Below are positions 1-6,585 of a stretch of DNA of 6,585 bases, piece after piece (the stretch's first letter is position 1; every line of letters starts with the position of its first letter). The DNA is from Actinomycetota bacterium (GTDB taxonomy: Bacteria > Actinomycetota > Humimicrobiia > Humimicrobiales > Humimicrobiaceae). The DNA lies in assembly GCA_022865545.1 (NCBI GenBank), contig JALHTA010000173.1:1-6585 (forward strand), given 5' to 3'. The notes beneath the pieces were generated by a model. The model searched no databases. It saw only the letters and a list, made by a program, of their open reading frames with translations, and was not told the origin of the DNA. The translations under genes and the position numbers were made by a program.

Positions 1-605
1 ATGACTTCCAGCATACTGCTACGTGTCATTCTTGCTACATATGCAGTAGAAACCGAAGCAAGGGCTATGGCAGGAAGAATATAATAACGAATGCTTCCAT
101 CACCCATTCCTGACATGGGCAGGATGCCCAATTTCAGGCCAAAAATGATCTGCATCATCATCCCCAGCCAAAAAACAGGGATACATACCGCAAGTGTTGT
201 AGATACTGTTACCAGAGTATCCCAAAAGCTGTATTTCTTTACAGCTGAAACTATACCTGCAAAAATACCGATAATTATTTCGATTATGATCGCAGCCATA
301 GCAAGCTTGACTGAATTGGGATAATGATCCAGGAGAATGCTGTTTACAGAGCGCCGATAGCGGTAAGACTGTCCCAGGTCTCCCTTGATAAGTCCAGTGA
401 CATATCTCCAGTACTGGACATAAATAGGTTTGTCTATTCCCATTTTTGCCCGCAAGTTTGCCAGTGCCTGCTCGGTCGCTCCCTTCTGGAGGATCAGTTG
501 GGCGGGGTCCTCGGGGATTACATACATAAGTACAAACAATATCAGCGTTATACCTATAAGTACTGGTATTATCTGCAGCAGTCTTCTCAGTATATAATTT
601 ATCAT
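1..605 (-). CDS. Peptide-type ABC transporter permease, DppB/OppB family (3' end missing)
   Basis: This is the first of the two membrane subunits expected in a peptide, nickel or similar ABC importer. It would form half of the channel that receives substrate from the neighbouring binding protein. The visible 201 residues begin MINYILRRLLQIIPVL, the usual start of this family. A first membrane helix lies at about residues 9-30. It is followed by the extracytoplasmic family region with MGIDKPIYVQYWRY (55-68) and GDLGQS (75-80), then helices at about 98-121 and 131-157, and a LGILPMSG segment (159-166). The reading frame is open to the window edge and stops just before the cytoplasmic EAA loop that contacts the ATPase, so about one third of the protein is missing. 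The ATG start is chosen by homology; only a weak AAAAGAG-like purine stretch precedes it. It follows the binding-protein gene by 124 nt on the same strand, presumably in one operon. Substrate cannot be told from the sequence. Confidence 0.93.
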   Translation of the reverse strand, partial: MINYILRRLLQIIPVLIGITLILFVLMYVIPEDPAQLILQKGATEQALANLRAKMGIDKPIYVQYWRYVTGLIKGDLGQSYRYRRSVNSILLDHYPNSVKLAMAAIIIEIIIGIFAGIVSAVKKYSFWDTLVTVSTTLAVCIPVFWLGMMMQIIFGLKLGILPMSGMGDGSIRYYILPAIALASVSTAYVARMTRSSMLEV

Positions 606-626
606 CTCTTTTAATTTCTTTATATC

Positions 627-665
627 AATATGCAGCCTACATCATATAGATGCAGGCTGCATATT
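627..665 (-). promoter_or_regulatory. Long intercistronic stem-loop between binding protein and permease
   Basis: Positions 627-643 and 649-665 are inverted copies around a 5-nt loop (644-648), giving a 17-bp stem. The single non-Watson-Crick position (639 against 653) is an A-C mismatch in plus-strand RNA but a G-U wobble in minus-strand RNA, so the structure fits the direction of the operon. No T-run follows on either strand, so it is not a standard intrinsic terminator. Stem-loops after the binding-protein gene of ABC importer operons, as in malE-malF, are known to protect the upstream mRNA and limit downstream expression. That role here is inference. Confidence 0.75.
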
Positions 666-729
666 CTGTGCTTTAAGAACTTACACAAATTATTATAATA
701 TCTGGCGAAAATCAAATCTTAGCCTTTTG

Positions 730-2319
730 TTACTTTTCCAGATATACGGTGCTCAAGTCATAGTTTTCAGCTGCTGAGAGCGCAAAACCTTTTACATAAT
801 CCTTTAAGATTTTTCGGTGACCGTACTGATATACAAGTATAAATGCAGAATCATCAAGGACTTTCTTCTCTATTTCCCTATATTTAGCTATTCTTTCGTC
901 CTCATCCCCTATGCTTCTTGCTTCCAGAAGCATCTGGTCCACTTCAGGATTATTATATCCCTGGTAGTTGTCTGCAGATGTCGAATAGAATAATGGGAAG
1001 AGGAAATTATCCATGGTAGGATAATCTGCAATCCATCCCAGCCTGAAGAATCCGATTTCTCCATTCTGGAATGCATCCAGGGATGCGCCCCATTCCAGCC
1101 CGATTATCTCTACTTGTACCCCTATCTCAGCAAAGTCTGCCTGTACAGCTTCAGCAACAAGCTCATGACCGGAACCTATATTTATTCCAAAGTCAATCAC
1201 GGGTAAGCCTTCTCCATTAGGATACCCTGCTTCTTCAAGTTTCTGTAGTGCCATTTCCGGATCATAATTATATTTGGACTGGCCCTCTACCCAACCGACT
1301 ATTCCCTTGGGGATAATACCGGTAGTGACTGAAGGTACACCCTCTTGTAAAACATCTATTATATTTTGACGGTCCACTGCATAATTAAGTGCTTCTCTGA
1401 GTGCTAAATTGTCTTTAAACGGTTCGACCTCATAGTTCATGGCAAAATAGTACACACCCAATTGTGGTCCCTGTATTGCTTCATCTCCTAAATCAGGATC
1501 ATCCAGTGTTACCTGGATCTTACCCTGGGGTATCTCAGCATAATCCAGGTTCCCGGCTTTATACTCAAGGAATCCTGTGTCTTCATCAGCAAAAATCACA
1601 TATTTTACTGTTTCCAGCTGAGCATTCTCGCCATAGTAATCATCAAATCTTTCAAGTGTTATATACTGATCATGCTTCCATTCGACAAGCTTAAATGCTC
1701 CTGTACCATTTACATGTTCGCTGTAGTTATCTCCCCATTCCTCTATATCCTCTTTTGCAACAGGATAGAATACTGTGTGTCCCACAGTATTAATAAAGTC
1801 AGCATAAGCATATTTGAGAGTGACTTCCAGTGTATAATCATCAAGCGCCTTGACACCTTCAAGAACATCTCCTTCACCAGCCTGCAGCTCATCATAACCC
1901 AGTATCGGATCCATGTGATAGGCCAAGTATGAAGCTGTCTCAGCACGGCATACTCTTGACCATGAATAGACAAAATCTTCAGCGGTACATTCCCTGCCGC
2001 TGTGGAATTTTACGCCTTCTTTCAATTTAAAAGTATATACCAGTCCATCATCTGATATTTCCCAGGACTCAGCCATGGCCGGAAATATTTCCATTGTTAC
2101 TGGATCATATTCCACCAGGCCGTCAAAAATCTGTCTAGCTACCGCAATGCCTTCACTTTCATAAGCATTAGGCGGATCAAATGATACTGGCTCGATCAAA
2201 AAGGCCCTAAATTCTCCACCAGCTTTTTCTTCCTTTTTACAGCCAAAGGATAATGTTACGATCATTGCTACCGCAATACAGATTGCTACTATTGCGATCA
2301 GTTTTTTAGGAATTTTCAT
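730..2319 (-). CDS. Peptide-type ABC transporter substrate-binding lipoprotein (SBP family 5)
   Basis: This 529-residue extracellular solute-binding protein captures substrate, probably oligopeptides or dipeptides, and delivers it to the permease encoded just downstream. The N-terminus has lysines (2, 5, 6), a hydrophobic stretch (7-25) and a likely lipidated cysteine at 27 in LSFGC, followed by a charged KKEEK linker, so it should be anchored on the outer face of the membrane. The family 5 signature region is clear: SFDPPN (46-51), QIFDGLVEYDP (63-73), then AMAESWEISDDGLVYTFKL with EGVKFHSG (81-108). Later come NGTGAFKLVEW, LREALNYAVDR and, near the C-terminus, a WIADYPTMDNFLFPLF segment typical of the family. 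Length is normal. The ATG is fixed by AAGGAGG (2325-2331) five bases upstream, the strongest ribosome site in the window. The specific ligand (peptide, nickel, sugar, or other) is not determinable. Confidence 0.95.
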   Translation of the reverse strand: MKIPKKLIAIVAICIAVAMIVTLSFGCKKEEKAGGEFRAFLIEPVSFDPPNAYESEGIAVARQIFDGLVEYDPVTMEIFPAMAESWEISDDGLVYTFKLKEGVKFHSGRECTAEDFVYSWSRVCRAETASYLAYHMDPILGYDELQAGEGDVLEGVKALDDYTLEVTLKYAYADFINTVGHTVFYPVAKEDIEEWGDNYSEHVNGTGAFKLVEWKHDQYITLERFDDYYGENAQLETVKYVIFADEDTGFLEYKAGNLDYAEIPQGKIQVTLDDPDLGDEAIQGPQLGVYYFAMNYEVEPFKDNLALREALNYAVDRQNIIDVLQEGVPSVTTGIIPKGIVGWVEGQSKYNYDPEMALQKLEEAGYPNGEGLPVIDFGINIGSGHELVAEAVQADFAEIGVQVEIIGLEWGASLDAFQNGEIGFFRLGWIADYPTMDNFLFPLFYSTSADNYQGYNNPEVDQMLLEARSIGDEDERIAKYREIEKKVLDDSAFILVYQYGHRKILKDYVKGFALSAAENYDLSTVYLEK

Positions 2320-2464
2320 CCAAGCCTCCTTACATTATTTATTGATTATTTAATAAACTTCATGACCTCTTACAGCATAATTTCTCCCTTCCTTCAAAGT
2401 CCTATATAATTACTTAATTAATTTTAATGATTCGATACAATAATAGATATATTATATAAGAAAA
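2320..2464 (-). promoter_or_regulatory. AT-rich leader and probable promoter region of the transporter operon
   Basis: This gap separates secG from the binding-protein gene. It holds no convincing terminator for secG. A perfect TATAAT on the minus strand (2451-2456) could be a -10 element. The hexamer 17 bp upstream, TTTATT inside the end of secG, matches TTGACA at only three positions, so the promoter call is weak. The leader also contains a purine-rich GGAAGGGAG stretch ahead of ATG-CTG-TAA (start 2378) and a GAGG ahead of a five-codon MKFIK reading frame (2346-2363). The true ribosome site AAGGAGG follows at 2325-2331. Confidence 0.35.
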
Positions 2465-2698
2465 TTATAAAAGAATAAACATTGTAAGTGTCGTGGCTGC
2501 AAATACCAATCCGAGTACTACTGTTATCCGGTCAAGGTTTTTTTCCACTATTCCAGATCCATCAAAAGTATCTGCCATTCCGGAAAAAAGACCTGAAATA
2601 CCTCCACCCCTTCCAGCATGAAGAAGTATAAGTAAAATCAAGCCAAGACTTGCAAGTACATGAACTCCGAATATAATATTCAACAATATGGAACCCAT
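2465..2698 (-). CDS. secG: Preprotein translocase subunit SecG
   Basis: SecG is the small accessory subunit of the SecYEG channel. It helps SecA-driven protein export across the cytoplasmic membrane. The 77-residue product has two hydrophobic helices (about 4-27 and 57-77) joined by a glycine-rich cytoplasmic loop, HAGRGGGISGLFSG (27-40), which is the family signature, followed by a polar VEKNLDRIT stretch. Length matches the usual 70-80 residues. The ATG is preceded by AAAGGAAA (2701-2708), a reasonable ribosome site. It lies downstream of the glycolytic genes, a neighbourhood also seen in many Gram-positive bacteria, but an apparent terminator stands between gpmI and secG, so it is probably transcribed on its own. 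The following binding-protein gene starts 145 nt later. Confidence 0.95.
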   Translation of the reverse strand: MGSILLNIIFGVHVLASLGLILLILLHAGRGGGISGLFSGMADTFDGSGIVEKNLDRITVVLGLVFAATTLTMFILL

Positions 2699-2729
2699 CT
2701 TTTCCTTTCCATTAAAAACTATTATAAAT

Positions 2730-2751
2730 AAATTAATTTAATTATTAATTT
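2730..2751. repeat. Perfect 8-bp all-A/T inverted repeat in the secG leader
   Basis: AAATTAAT (2730-2737) and ATTAATTT (2744-2751) are perfect inverted copies around a 6-bp centre. The site lies between the candidate -10 element and the secG ribosome site, where an operator could sit. The whole region is almost purely A and T, so such symmetry can easily occur by chance. No function is claimed. Confidence 0.3.
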
Positions 2752-2774
2752 GTATTTTAGCAAACATCTAATAT

Positions 2775-2803
2775 ATTATAAATTATATTTTTAATTATGC
2801 CTA
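2775..2803 (-). promoter_or_regulatory. Candidate sigma-A-type promoter for secG
   Basis: On the minus strand TAGGCA (2798-2803) is followed after exactly 17 bp by a perfect TATAAT (2775-2780). The -35 hexamer matches TTGACA at four of six positions. Transcription would start about 70 nt before the secG start codon and downstream of the gpmI terminator, as needed for an independent secG transcript. Other TATAAT hexamers occur nearby (2782-2787 and 2721-2726) with poorer -35 partners, so the exact choice is uncertain. Confidence 0.4.
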
Positions 2804-2828
2804 CAAATATTCAAATATATAATTAATC

Positions 2829-2868
2829 AAAAAAAATGAAAGATATGATTTTTTTCAGCATATCTCCC
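2829..2868 (-). terminator. Intrinsic terminator after gpmI
   Basis: In minus-strand RNA, GGGAGATATG (2859-2868) pairs with CAUAUCUUUC (2838-2847) over ten base pairs, two of them G-U, around an 11-nt loop. One base later come eight U residues (2829-2836). The stem is AT-rich but the arrangement is that of a Rho-independent terminator, and it lies 36 nt beyond the gpmI stop codon. The wobble pairs form only in minus-strand RNA, matching the direction of the operon. It should end most glycolytic transcripts before secG. Confidence 0.75.
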
Positions 2869-2904
2869 TGTGCTTAAGCTTAGATCAACCCTGACTGCAT
2901 CACT

Positions 2905-4458
2905 CTAAACTATTGGCATACCGGTCATTTCGGAAGGTATTTCCAATCCCAATAATTTTAATATAGTAGGTGCTATATCACTTAGTTTATATGGCTTATC
3001 ATTTTTTTTGATCTTAAGTCCCTTACCGCATATTATGAATGGTACAGGAGATTTTGAATGTGCAGTTACCGTACCACTGGTTATGGGACAGATCATTTCT
3101 TCAGCATTCCCGTGATCTGCCGTAATAATCGCTATGCCACCAGCCTTATTTATTTCCGGGACCACTCTTCCAACACAGGAGTCGACCGTTTCTACAGCTT
3201 TTATTGCAGAATCTATAAAGCCGGTGTGTCCTACCATATCAGGATTAGCATAATTCAAGACTATTAGATCATATTTTTCATTCTTGATCAGACTGATTAC
3301 TTTATCGGTTACCTCAAATGCGCTCATCTCAGGTTTTAAATTATATGTAGCAACATCCGGCGAAGCTATAAGTACCCTGTCCTCTCCTGGATATGGTTTT
3401 TCTATACCACCATTAAAGAAAAATGTTACATGGGCATATTTTTCTGTTTCTGCAATTCTTAGCTGATGCAATCCGTTCCTGGATACTATTTCACCAAGGG
3501 TGCCATTTATCACCTGTGGTAGAAAAGCTACCTCACAATTATACTTCTTATCGTATTGAGTCATGGAAACAAAATATACTTCAGGAAGTTTGCCTCCTCT
3601 ATCAAATCTTGAAAATTCTGGCTCTATCAATGCTTTTGTCAGCTGCCTTGTCCTATCAGGCCGGAAATTAAAGAATATAACTGTATCACCAGTCTTGATC
3701 CTTCCCTTTTTTTCATCCTTGATCTTCACAAGTGCAGGCACCACAAACTCATCATTGATATTATCTTCATATGATTTGTTAACTAGTGATACTGCAGATT
3801 CAAATTTCTCTCCCTTACGGTAGACAAGTGCATCATAGGCTTTTTGAGTTCTCGCCCATCGATTATCCCTGTCCATGCTATAGTACCTGCCACTGACAGT
3901 CGCGATCTCACATGCGGATTTATTTTTGAGATATTTATCGAGATCTTCCAGATATGGTACGGCGCTTCTTGGTGGAACATCCCTTCCATCAAGAAAAGCA
4001 TGGATGTAAATATTTTTAACTTTTTTTCGTATTGCCAGGTCGATCAAGGCTTTTAAATGTGACATATGGCTGTGAACCCCTCCATCAGACACCAAACCCA
4101 TCAGGTGCAAGCTTCCATTATCACTTTTAACATTATCCATGGCAGAATTTAAGACAGTATTTTTAAAGAAATTACCATTATTGATTTCTTTGTTTATCCT
4201 GGTAAGTTCCTGATAGACTACTCTCCCTGCCCCAATGTTTAGATGACCCACCTCGGAATTTCCCATCTGTCCTTCTGGAAGTCCCACTGATTCACCTGAT
4301 GCATCCAGCCTAGTATTGGGAAACTCTTTTTTATAATAATCCATATTAGGTGTTTTGGCCGATGTGATCGCGTTTCCATTCTTTTTCATGGATTGGCCCC
4401 AACCATCAAGTATTATAAGGCAGATAGGTTTGCTAATATTGTTATTGTTTACAGTCAT
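2905..4458 (-). CDS. gpmI: 2,3-bisphosphoglycerate-independent phosphoglycerate mutase
   Basis: This cytoplasmic enzyme interconverts 3- and 2-phosphoglycerate in glycolysis and gluconeogenesis using a phosphoserine intermediate and two Mn ions. The 517-residue length is normal (about 510). The phosphatase-like half carries LDGWG with metal ligand D18, the nucleophile S68 in MGNSEVGH, NPDMVGHTG with D407 and H411, ADHGN with D448 and H449, and H467 in TAHSKSPVPF. These correspond to the metal ligands known in the Geobacillus stearothermophilus enzyme. The inserted transferase half has SDGGVHSH with H129, DGRDVPP with R159 and D160, GRYYSMDRDNRW with R191 and R197, and FNFRPDR. No key residue is missing. 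The start has only an A-rich AAAAAGAA upstream, a weak ribosome site, but no better start is apparent. tpiA lies 75 nt upstream and a terminator follows. Enolase, the next pathway enzyme, is not adjacent. Confidence 0.97.
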   Translation of the reverse strand: MTVNNNNISKPICLIILDGWGQSMKKNGNAITSAKTPNMDYYKKEFPNTRLDASGESVGLPEGQMGNSEVGHLNIGAGRVVYQELTRINKEINNGNFFKNTVLNSAMDNVKSDNGSLHLMGLVSDGGVHSHMSHLKALIDLAIRKKVKNIYIHAFLDGRDVPPRSAVPYLEDLDKYLKNKSACEIATVSGRYYSMDRDNRWARTQKAYDALVYRKGEKFESAVSLVNKSYEDNINDEFVVPALVKIKDEKKGRIKTGDTVIFFNFRPDRTRQLTKALIEPEFSRFDRGGKLPEVYFVSMTQYDKKYNCEVAFLPQVINGTLGEIVSRNGLHQLRIAETEKYAHVTFFFNGGIEKPYPGEDRVLIASPDVATYNLKPEMSAFEVTDKVISLIKNEKYDLIVLNYANPDMVGHTGFIDSAIKAVETVDSCVGRVVPEINKAGGIAIITADHGNAEEMICPITSGTVTAHSKSPVPFIICGKGLKIKKNDKPYKLSDIAPTILKLLGLEIPSEMTGMPIV

Positions 4459-4533
4459 TTCTTTTTATATATGGTCCTAAAATATATTCTAAATAAAGCA
4501 AAGCAGCCGAGTATTTTCTGATTATTAAATCGA

Positions 4534-5289
4534 TTAATAGTTTATTAAAGCAATAAAATCATCGACTTTCAAACTTGCTCCACCAACCAATGCACCATCT
4601 ATATCAGACATGCCCATAAGTTCACTTATATTAGATGGTTTTACACTTCCTCCATATTGTATTCTTGCAATATTTGCGATTTCCTCACTATAAAGAGATA
4701 CAAGTTTTTTTCTTATTGCTGAGCACATATCATTCGCATCTTCAGATGTTGCAGTTCTACCTGTGCCAATGGCCCAAATAGGTTCATATGCTATAGTAAG
4801 TCTCATGATGTCTTTACCGCTTATACCTTCAAGACAGTTTATTAACTGGTCAAGAACAAATTCCACAGCTTTTCCACTTTCCCTTATCTCTAGAGATTCG
4901 CCAATACACATTATGGGTTTTAAATCATTTTCAAATGCAGCTCTTACTTTTTTGTTTACTATTTCATTAGTCTCTGCAAAATATTGTCTTCTCTCGCTAT
5001 GGCCGATTATTATATATTCTACTCCAAGTGCCTTTAGCATATCAGGGGATACTTCACCAGTATATGCCCCGCTTTTTTCAAAATGCATATTCTGGGCTCC
5101 AAGCCGGATATCCATATCATCATCCTCAAGAATAACTTTTACACTCCTGAGCGCTGTAGGCGGGGGGCATACTGCAACTTCGCAGCCAGTTTTATTTTCA
5201 TAACTATACCCAAGATCCTGCAAGAATTTGATAGCTTCAAGATGTGTCATATTCATCTTCCAGTTTCCAGCAATAAACGGTTTTCTCAT
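4534..5289 (-). CDS. tpiA: Triose-phosphate isomerase
   Basis: This cytoplasmic TIM-barrel enzyme interconverts dihydroxyacetone phosphate and glyceraldehyde 3-phosphate and works as a dimer. From the ATG at 5289 the protein is 251 residues, the usual family length. All catalytic parts are visible: N9 and K11 in AGNWKMN, electrophile H97 in IIGHSERR, base E169 in AYEPIWAIGTG with the flexible loop 6 that follows (about 170-179), and the phosphate-binding YGGSVKPSN (212-220) and ALVGGASL segments. An in-frame TTG at 5307 would add six residues but would lie upstream of the ribosome site AAAGGA (5299-5304), which sits nine bases before the ATG. The ATG also gives the standard MRKPFIAGNWKMN start. 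pgk ends 78 nt upstream and gpmI starts 75 nt downstream on the same strand, so the three are probably co-transcribed. Confidence 0.97.
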   Translation of the reverse strand: MRKPFIAGNWKMNMTHLEAIKFLQDLGYSYENKTGCEVAVCPPPTALRSVKVILEDDDMDIRLGAQNMHFEKSGAYTGEVSPDMLKALGVEYIIIGHSERRQYFAETNEIVNKKVRAAFENDLKPIMCIGESLEIRESGKAVEFVLDQLINCLEGISGKDIMRLTIAYEPIWAIGTGRTATSEDANDMCSAIRKKLVSLYSEEIANIARIQYGGSVKPSNISELMGMSDIDGALVGGASLKVDDFIALINY

Positions 5290-5298
5290 TTTAAGTGA

Positions 5299-5304
5299 TC
5301 CTTT
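5299..5304 (-). promoter_or_regulatory. Ribosome binding site deciding the tpiA start
   Basis: AAAGGA on the minus strand lies nine bases before the ATG at 5289. It rules against the longer TTG start at 5307, which is upstream of this site. Confidence 0.65.
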
Positions 5305-5367
5305 CAAATCTATTTATTATATCAATACTCTTTTAAGAATTATCGGTATTTTAAATATCTATATCTA

Positions 5368-6558
5368 TTATTTATCATTTAGTGCTTCTATTCCTGGGAG
5401 CAATTTACCTTCAAGCAATTCCATAGAAGCTCCTCCTCCGCTTGATACATGCGATATTTTATCCGAGACACCATATTTCTTGACAGCGGCAACGGTGTCT
5501 CCGCCGCCGACAACAGTAATAGCATTGCTCTCTGCTACAGCAAGAGCAATATTTTTTGTTCCACTGGAGAATTTCTCCCATTCAAATACTCCTACAGGTC
5601 CATTCCAGAATATTGTAGAAGCACTCATTATTTCTTTTTTAAATATCTCACCACTCCTGATACCTATATCAAGACCCATCCAGTCAGCAGGGATACTGTC
5701 AATAGGTACTACTTTTTTTTCACTGTTTTCATCAAATTCAGATGCTATCGTTATATCGACAGGAAGAAGGAAATTTACATTATTTTTTTTTGCCAGCTCT
5801 ATCATGTCCATCGCATAATCAAGCTGATCATCCTCACAGATCGACTTGCCTATCTCATAACCCTGTGCTTTAAGGAATGTATATGTCATCCCCCCGCCGA
5901 GTATAAGACTATCTACTTTTTCCATCAGATTTTTTATGACCTTTATTTTATCTGAAACTTTACTTCCTCCCAGAATAGTTAAAAAGGGTCTTTGGGGTGA
6001 CTCTAGAAGAGTAGTAAGGGTTTCTACTTCTTTTTCCAGAAGCAAACCGGAAACTGCAGGAAGAAATTCTGGTATTCCGACAACTGATGCATGTGCTCTA
6101 TGGGCAGCTCCAAAAGCATCATCCACAAAAATATCTGCCAGTGATGCAAGTGATTTTGAAAAATCCCTGTCATTTTCCTTTTCACCCGGATTGAACCGGA
6201 GGTTTTCAAGGATCACTATCTCATCATCACTCATGTTTTTATCGATATAATCCTTTATTTCAAGTGAAAAAGTCTCATCAAATTTTTTTACCCTGATCCC
6301 TGTAAGTTCTTCAAGTCTTTTTGCAACAGGGTCTAGCCTGAACCTGTCTTCTGGTTTGCCCTTAGGCCTTCCCAGGTGGGATATGAGGATTATTTTAGCA
6401 TTATTGTCTCTGAGGTATTCGATGGTCGGAAGAGACAGTCTTATCCTGGTATCATCAGTTATATTGAGATCATCATCAAGCGGTACATTGAAATCAACCC
6501 TCACGATGACTTTTTTATTTTTAATATCGATTTCCCTGATAGTCTTTTTATTAAACAT
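5368..6558 (-). CDS. pgk: Phosphoglycerate kinase
   Basis: This cytoplasmic glycolytic kinase transfers phosphate from 1,3-bisphosphoglycerate to ADP, making ATP and 3-phosphoglycerate. From the ATG at 6558 it is 396 residues, normal for bacteria. The N-terminal substrate domain has RVDFNVP (20-26, D22 and N24), SHLGRPKG (59-66, H60 and R63), ENLRF with R120 and AHRAHAS with R153. The C-terminal nucleotide domain has GGSKVSDKI (196-204), a LGGGMTYTFL turn, WNGPVGVFEW, GGGDTVAAV and HVSSGGGASMELLEGK. The protein looks complete. An in-frame GTG at 6567 would add three residues; the ATG is preferred because GGTGA (6564-6568) precedes it by five bases and MFNKKTIREID is a family-like start. The usual DIGP motif reads DIGIRSGE here, a mild variation. 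It is probably the second gene of a gap-pgk-tpiA-gpmI operon whose first gene is off the edge. Confidence 0.97.
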   Translation of the reverse strand: MFNKKTIREIDIKNKKVIVRVDFNVPLDDDLNITDDTRIRLSLPTIEYLRDNNAKIILISHLGRPKGKPEDRFRLDPVAKRLEELTGIRVKKFDETFSLEIKDYIDKNMSDDEIVILENLRFNPGEKENDRDFSKSLASLADIFVDDAFGAAHRAHASVVGIPEFLPAVSGLLLEKEVETLTTLLESPQRPFLTILGGSKVSDKIKVIKNLMEKVDSLILGGGMTYTFLKAQGYEIGKSICEDDQLDYAMDMIELAKKNNVNFLLPVDITIASEFDENSEKKVVPIDSIPADWMGLDIGIRSGEIFKKEIMSASTIFWNGPVGVFEWEKFSSGTKNIALAVAESNAITVVGGGDTVAAVKKYGVSDKISHVSSGGGASMELLEGKLLPGIEALNDK

Positions 6559-6585
6559 TATTATCACCGGCCCTATTCACTAAAC

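Noticed and set aside
324..614. 96-codon plus-strand open frame
   Set aside because: It is antisense to the permease, whose minus-strand translation gives a clear DppB/OppB-type protein.
4459..4533. Regulatory element between tpiA and gpmI
   Set aside because: I found no stable hairpin, T-run or convincing promoter in these 75 bases.
4763..5203. 146-codon plus-strand open frame inside tpiA
   Set aside because: It lies wholly within tpiA on the opposite strand with serine/isoleucine-rich composition expected from reading conserved codons backwards.
5290..5367. Internal promoter or terminator between pgk and tpiA
   Set aside because: A TATAAT-like hexamer and a short imperfect hairpin can be drawn, but the -35 partner is poor and no T-run follows. 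Such matches are expected in AT-rich DNA.
5228..5818. 196-codon plus-strand open frame antisense to tpiA and pgk
   Set aside because: It overlaps two well-supported enzymes almost entirely, its product resembles no family I recognise, and it has no clear ribosome site. It is a shadow of the pgk coding frame.
6559..6585. End of an upstream gene, possibly gap (GAPDH)
   Set aside because: Minus-strand stop codons (TAG, TGA) are present just before pgk, and gap would be expected there, but 27 bases contain no identifiable coding sequence, so no feature is called.

Overview
The window is an AT-rich stretch of bacterial chromosome in which every recognisable gene lies on the minus strand. Read in the direction of transcription (right to left), it contains phosphoglycerate kinase (pgk), triose-phosphate isomerase (tpiA), cofactor-independent phosphoglycerate mutase (gpmI), the preprotein translocase subunit secG, a family 5 (oligopeptide/dipeptide type) lipoprotein substrate-binding protein, and the first 201 codons of its partner permease, which runs off the left edge.

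Right half (about 2829-6585): pgk, tpiA and gpmI form a lower-glycolysis cluster with gaps of 75-78 nt. Together they carry out triose-phosphate interconversion, ATP formation from 1,3-bisphosphoglycerate, and conversion of 3- to 2-phosphoglycerate. All expected catalytic residues are present. The cluster ends at a hairpin followed by a run of eight T residues just after gpmI. Enolase, which commonly follows gpmI in Firmicutes, is not here. A gap (GAPDH) gene probably lies just off the right edge, but only 27 bases of that side are visible.

Middle (2465-2828): secG is a 77-residue, two-helix membrane protein behind its own AT-rich promoter region. It follows the terminator, so it is probably transcribed separately from the glycolytic genes even though the glycolysis-secG neighbourhood is an old one in Gram-positive bacteria.

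Left half (1-2464): an ABC peptide-type importer operon begins with the binding protein, which has a strong AAGGAGG ribosome site. After a 124-nt gap holding a long stem-loop comes the DppB/OppB-type permease. The second permease and the ATPases are expected beyond the left edge.

Organism: low GC, a lipoprotein-type binding protein, and the pgk-tpiA-gpmI-secG order suggest a Gram-positive-type lineage (Clostridia-like Firmicutes or an AT-rich deep-branching actinobacterial relative). The sequence alone does not settle this. I see no mobile element, CRISPR array, tRNA, rRNA or recognisable riboswitch, and nothing that looks like an undescribed system. The points of interest are in how the intergenic regions are arranged.
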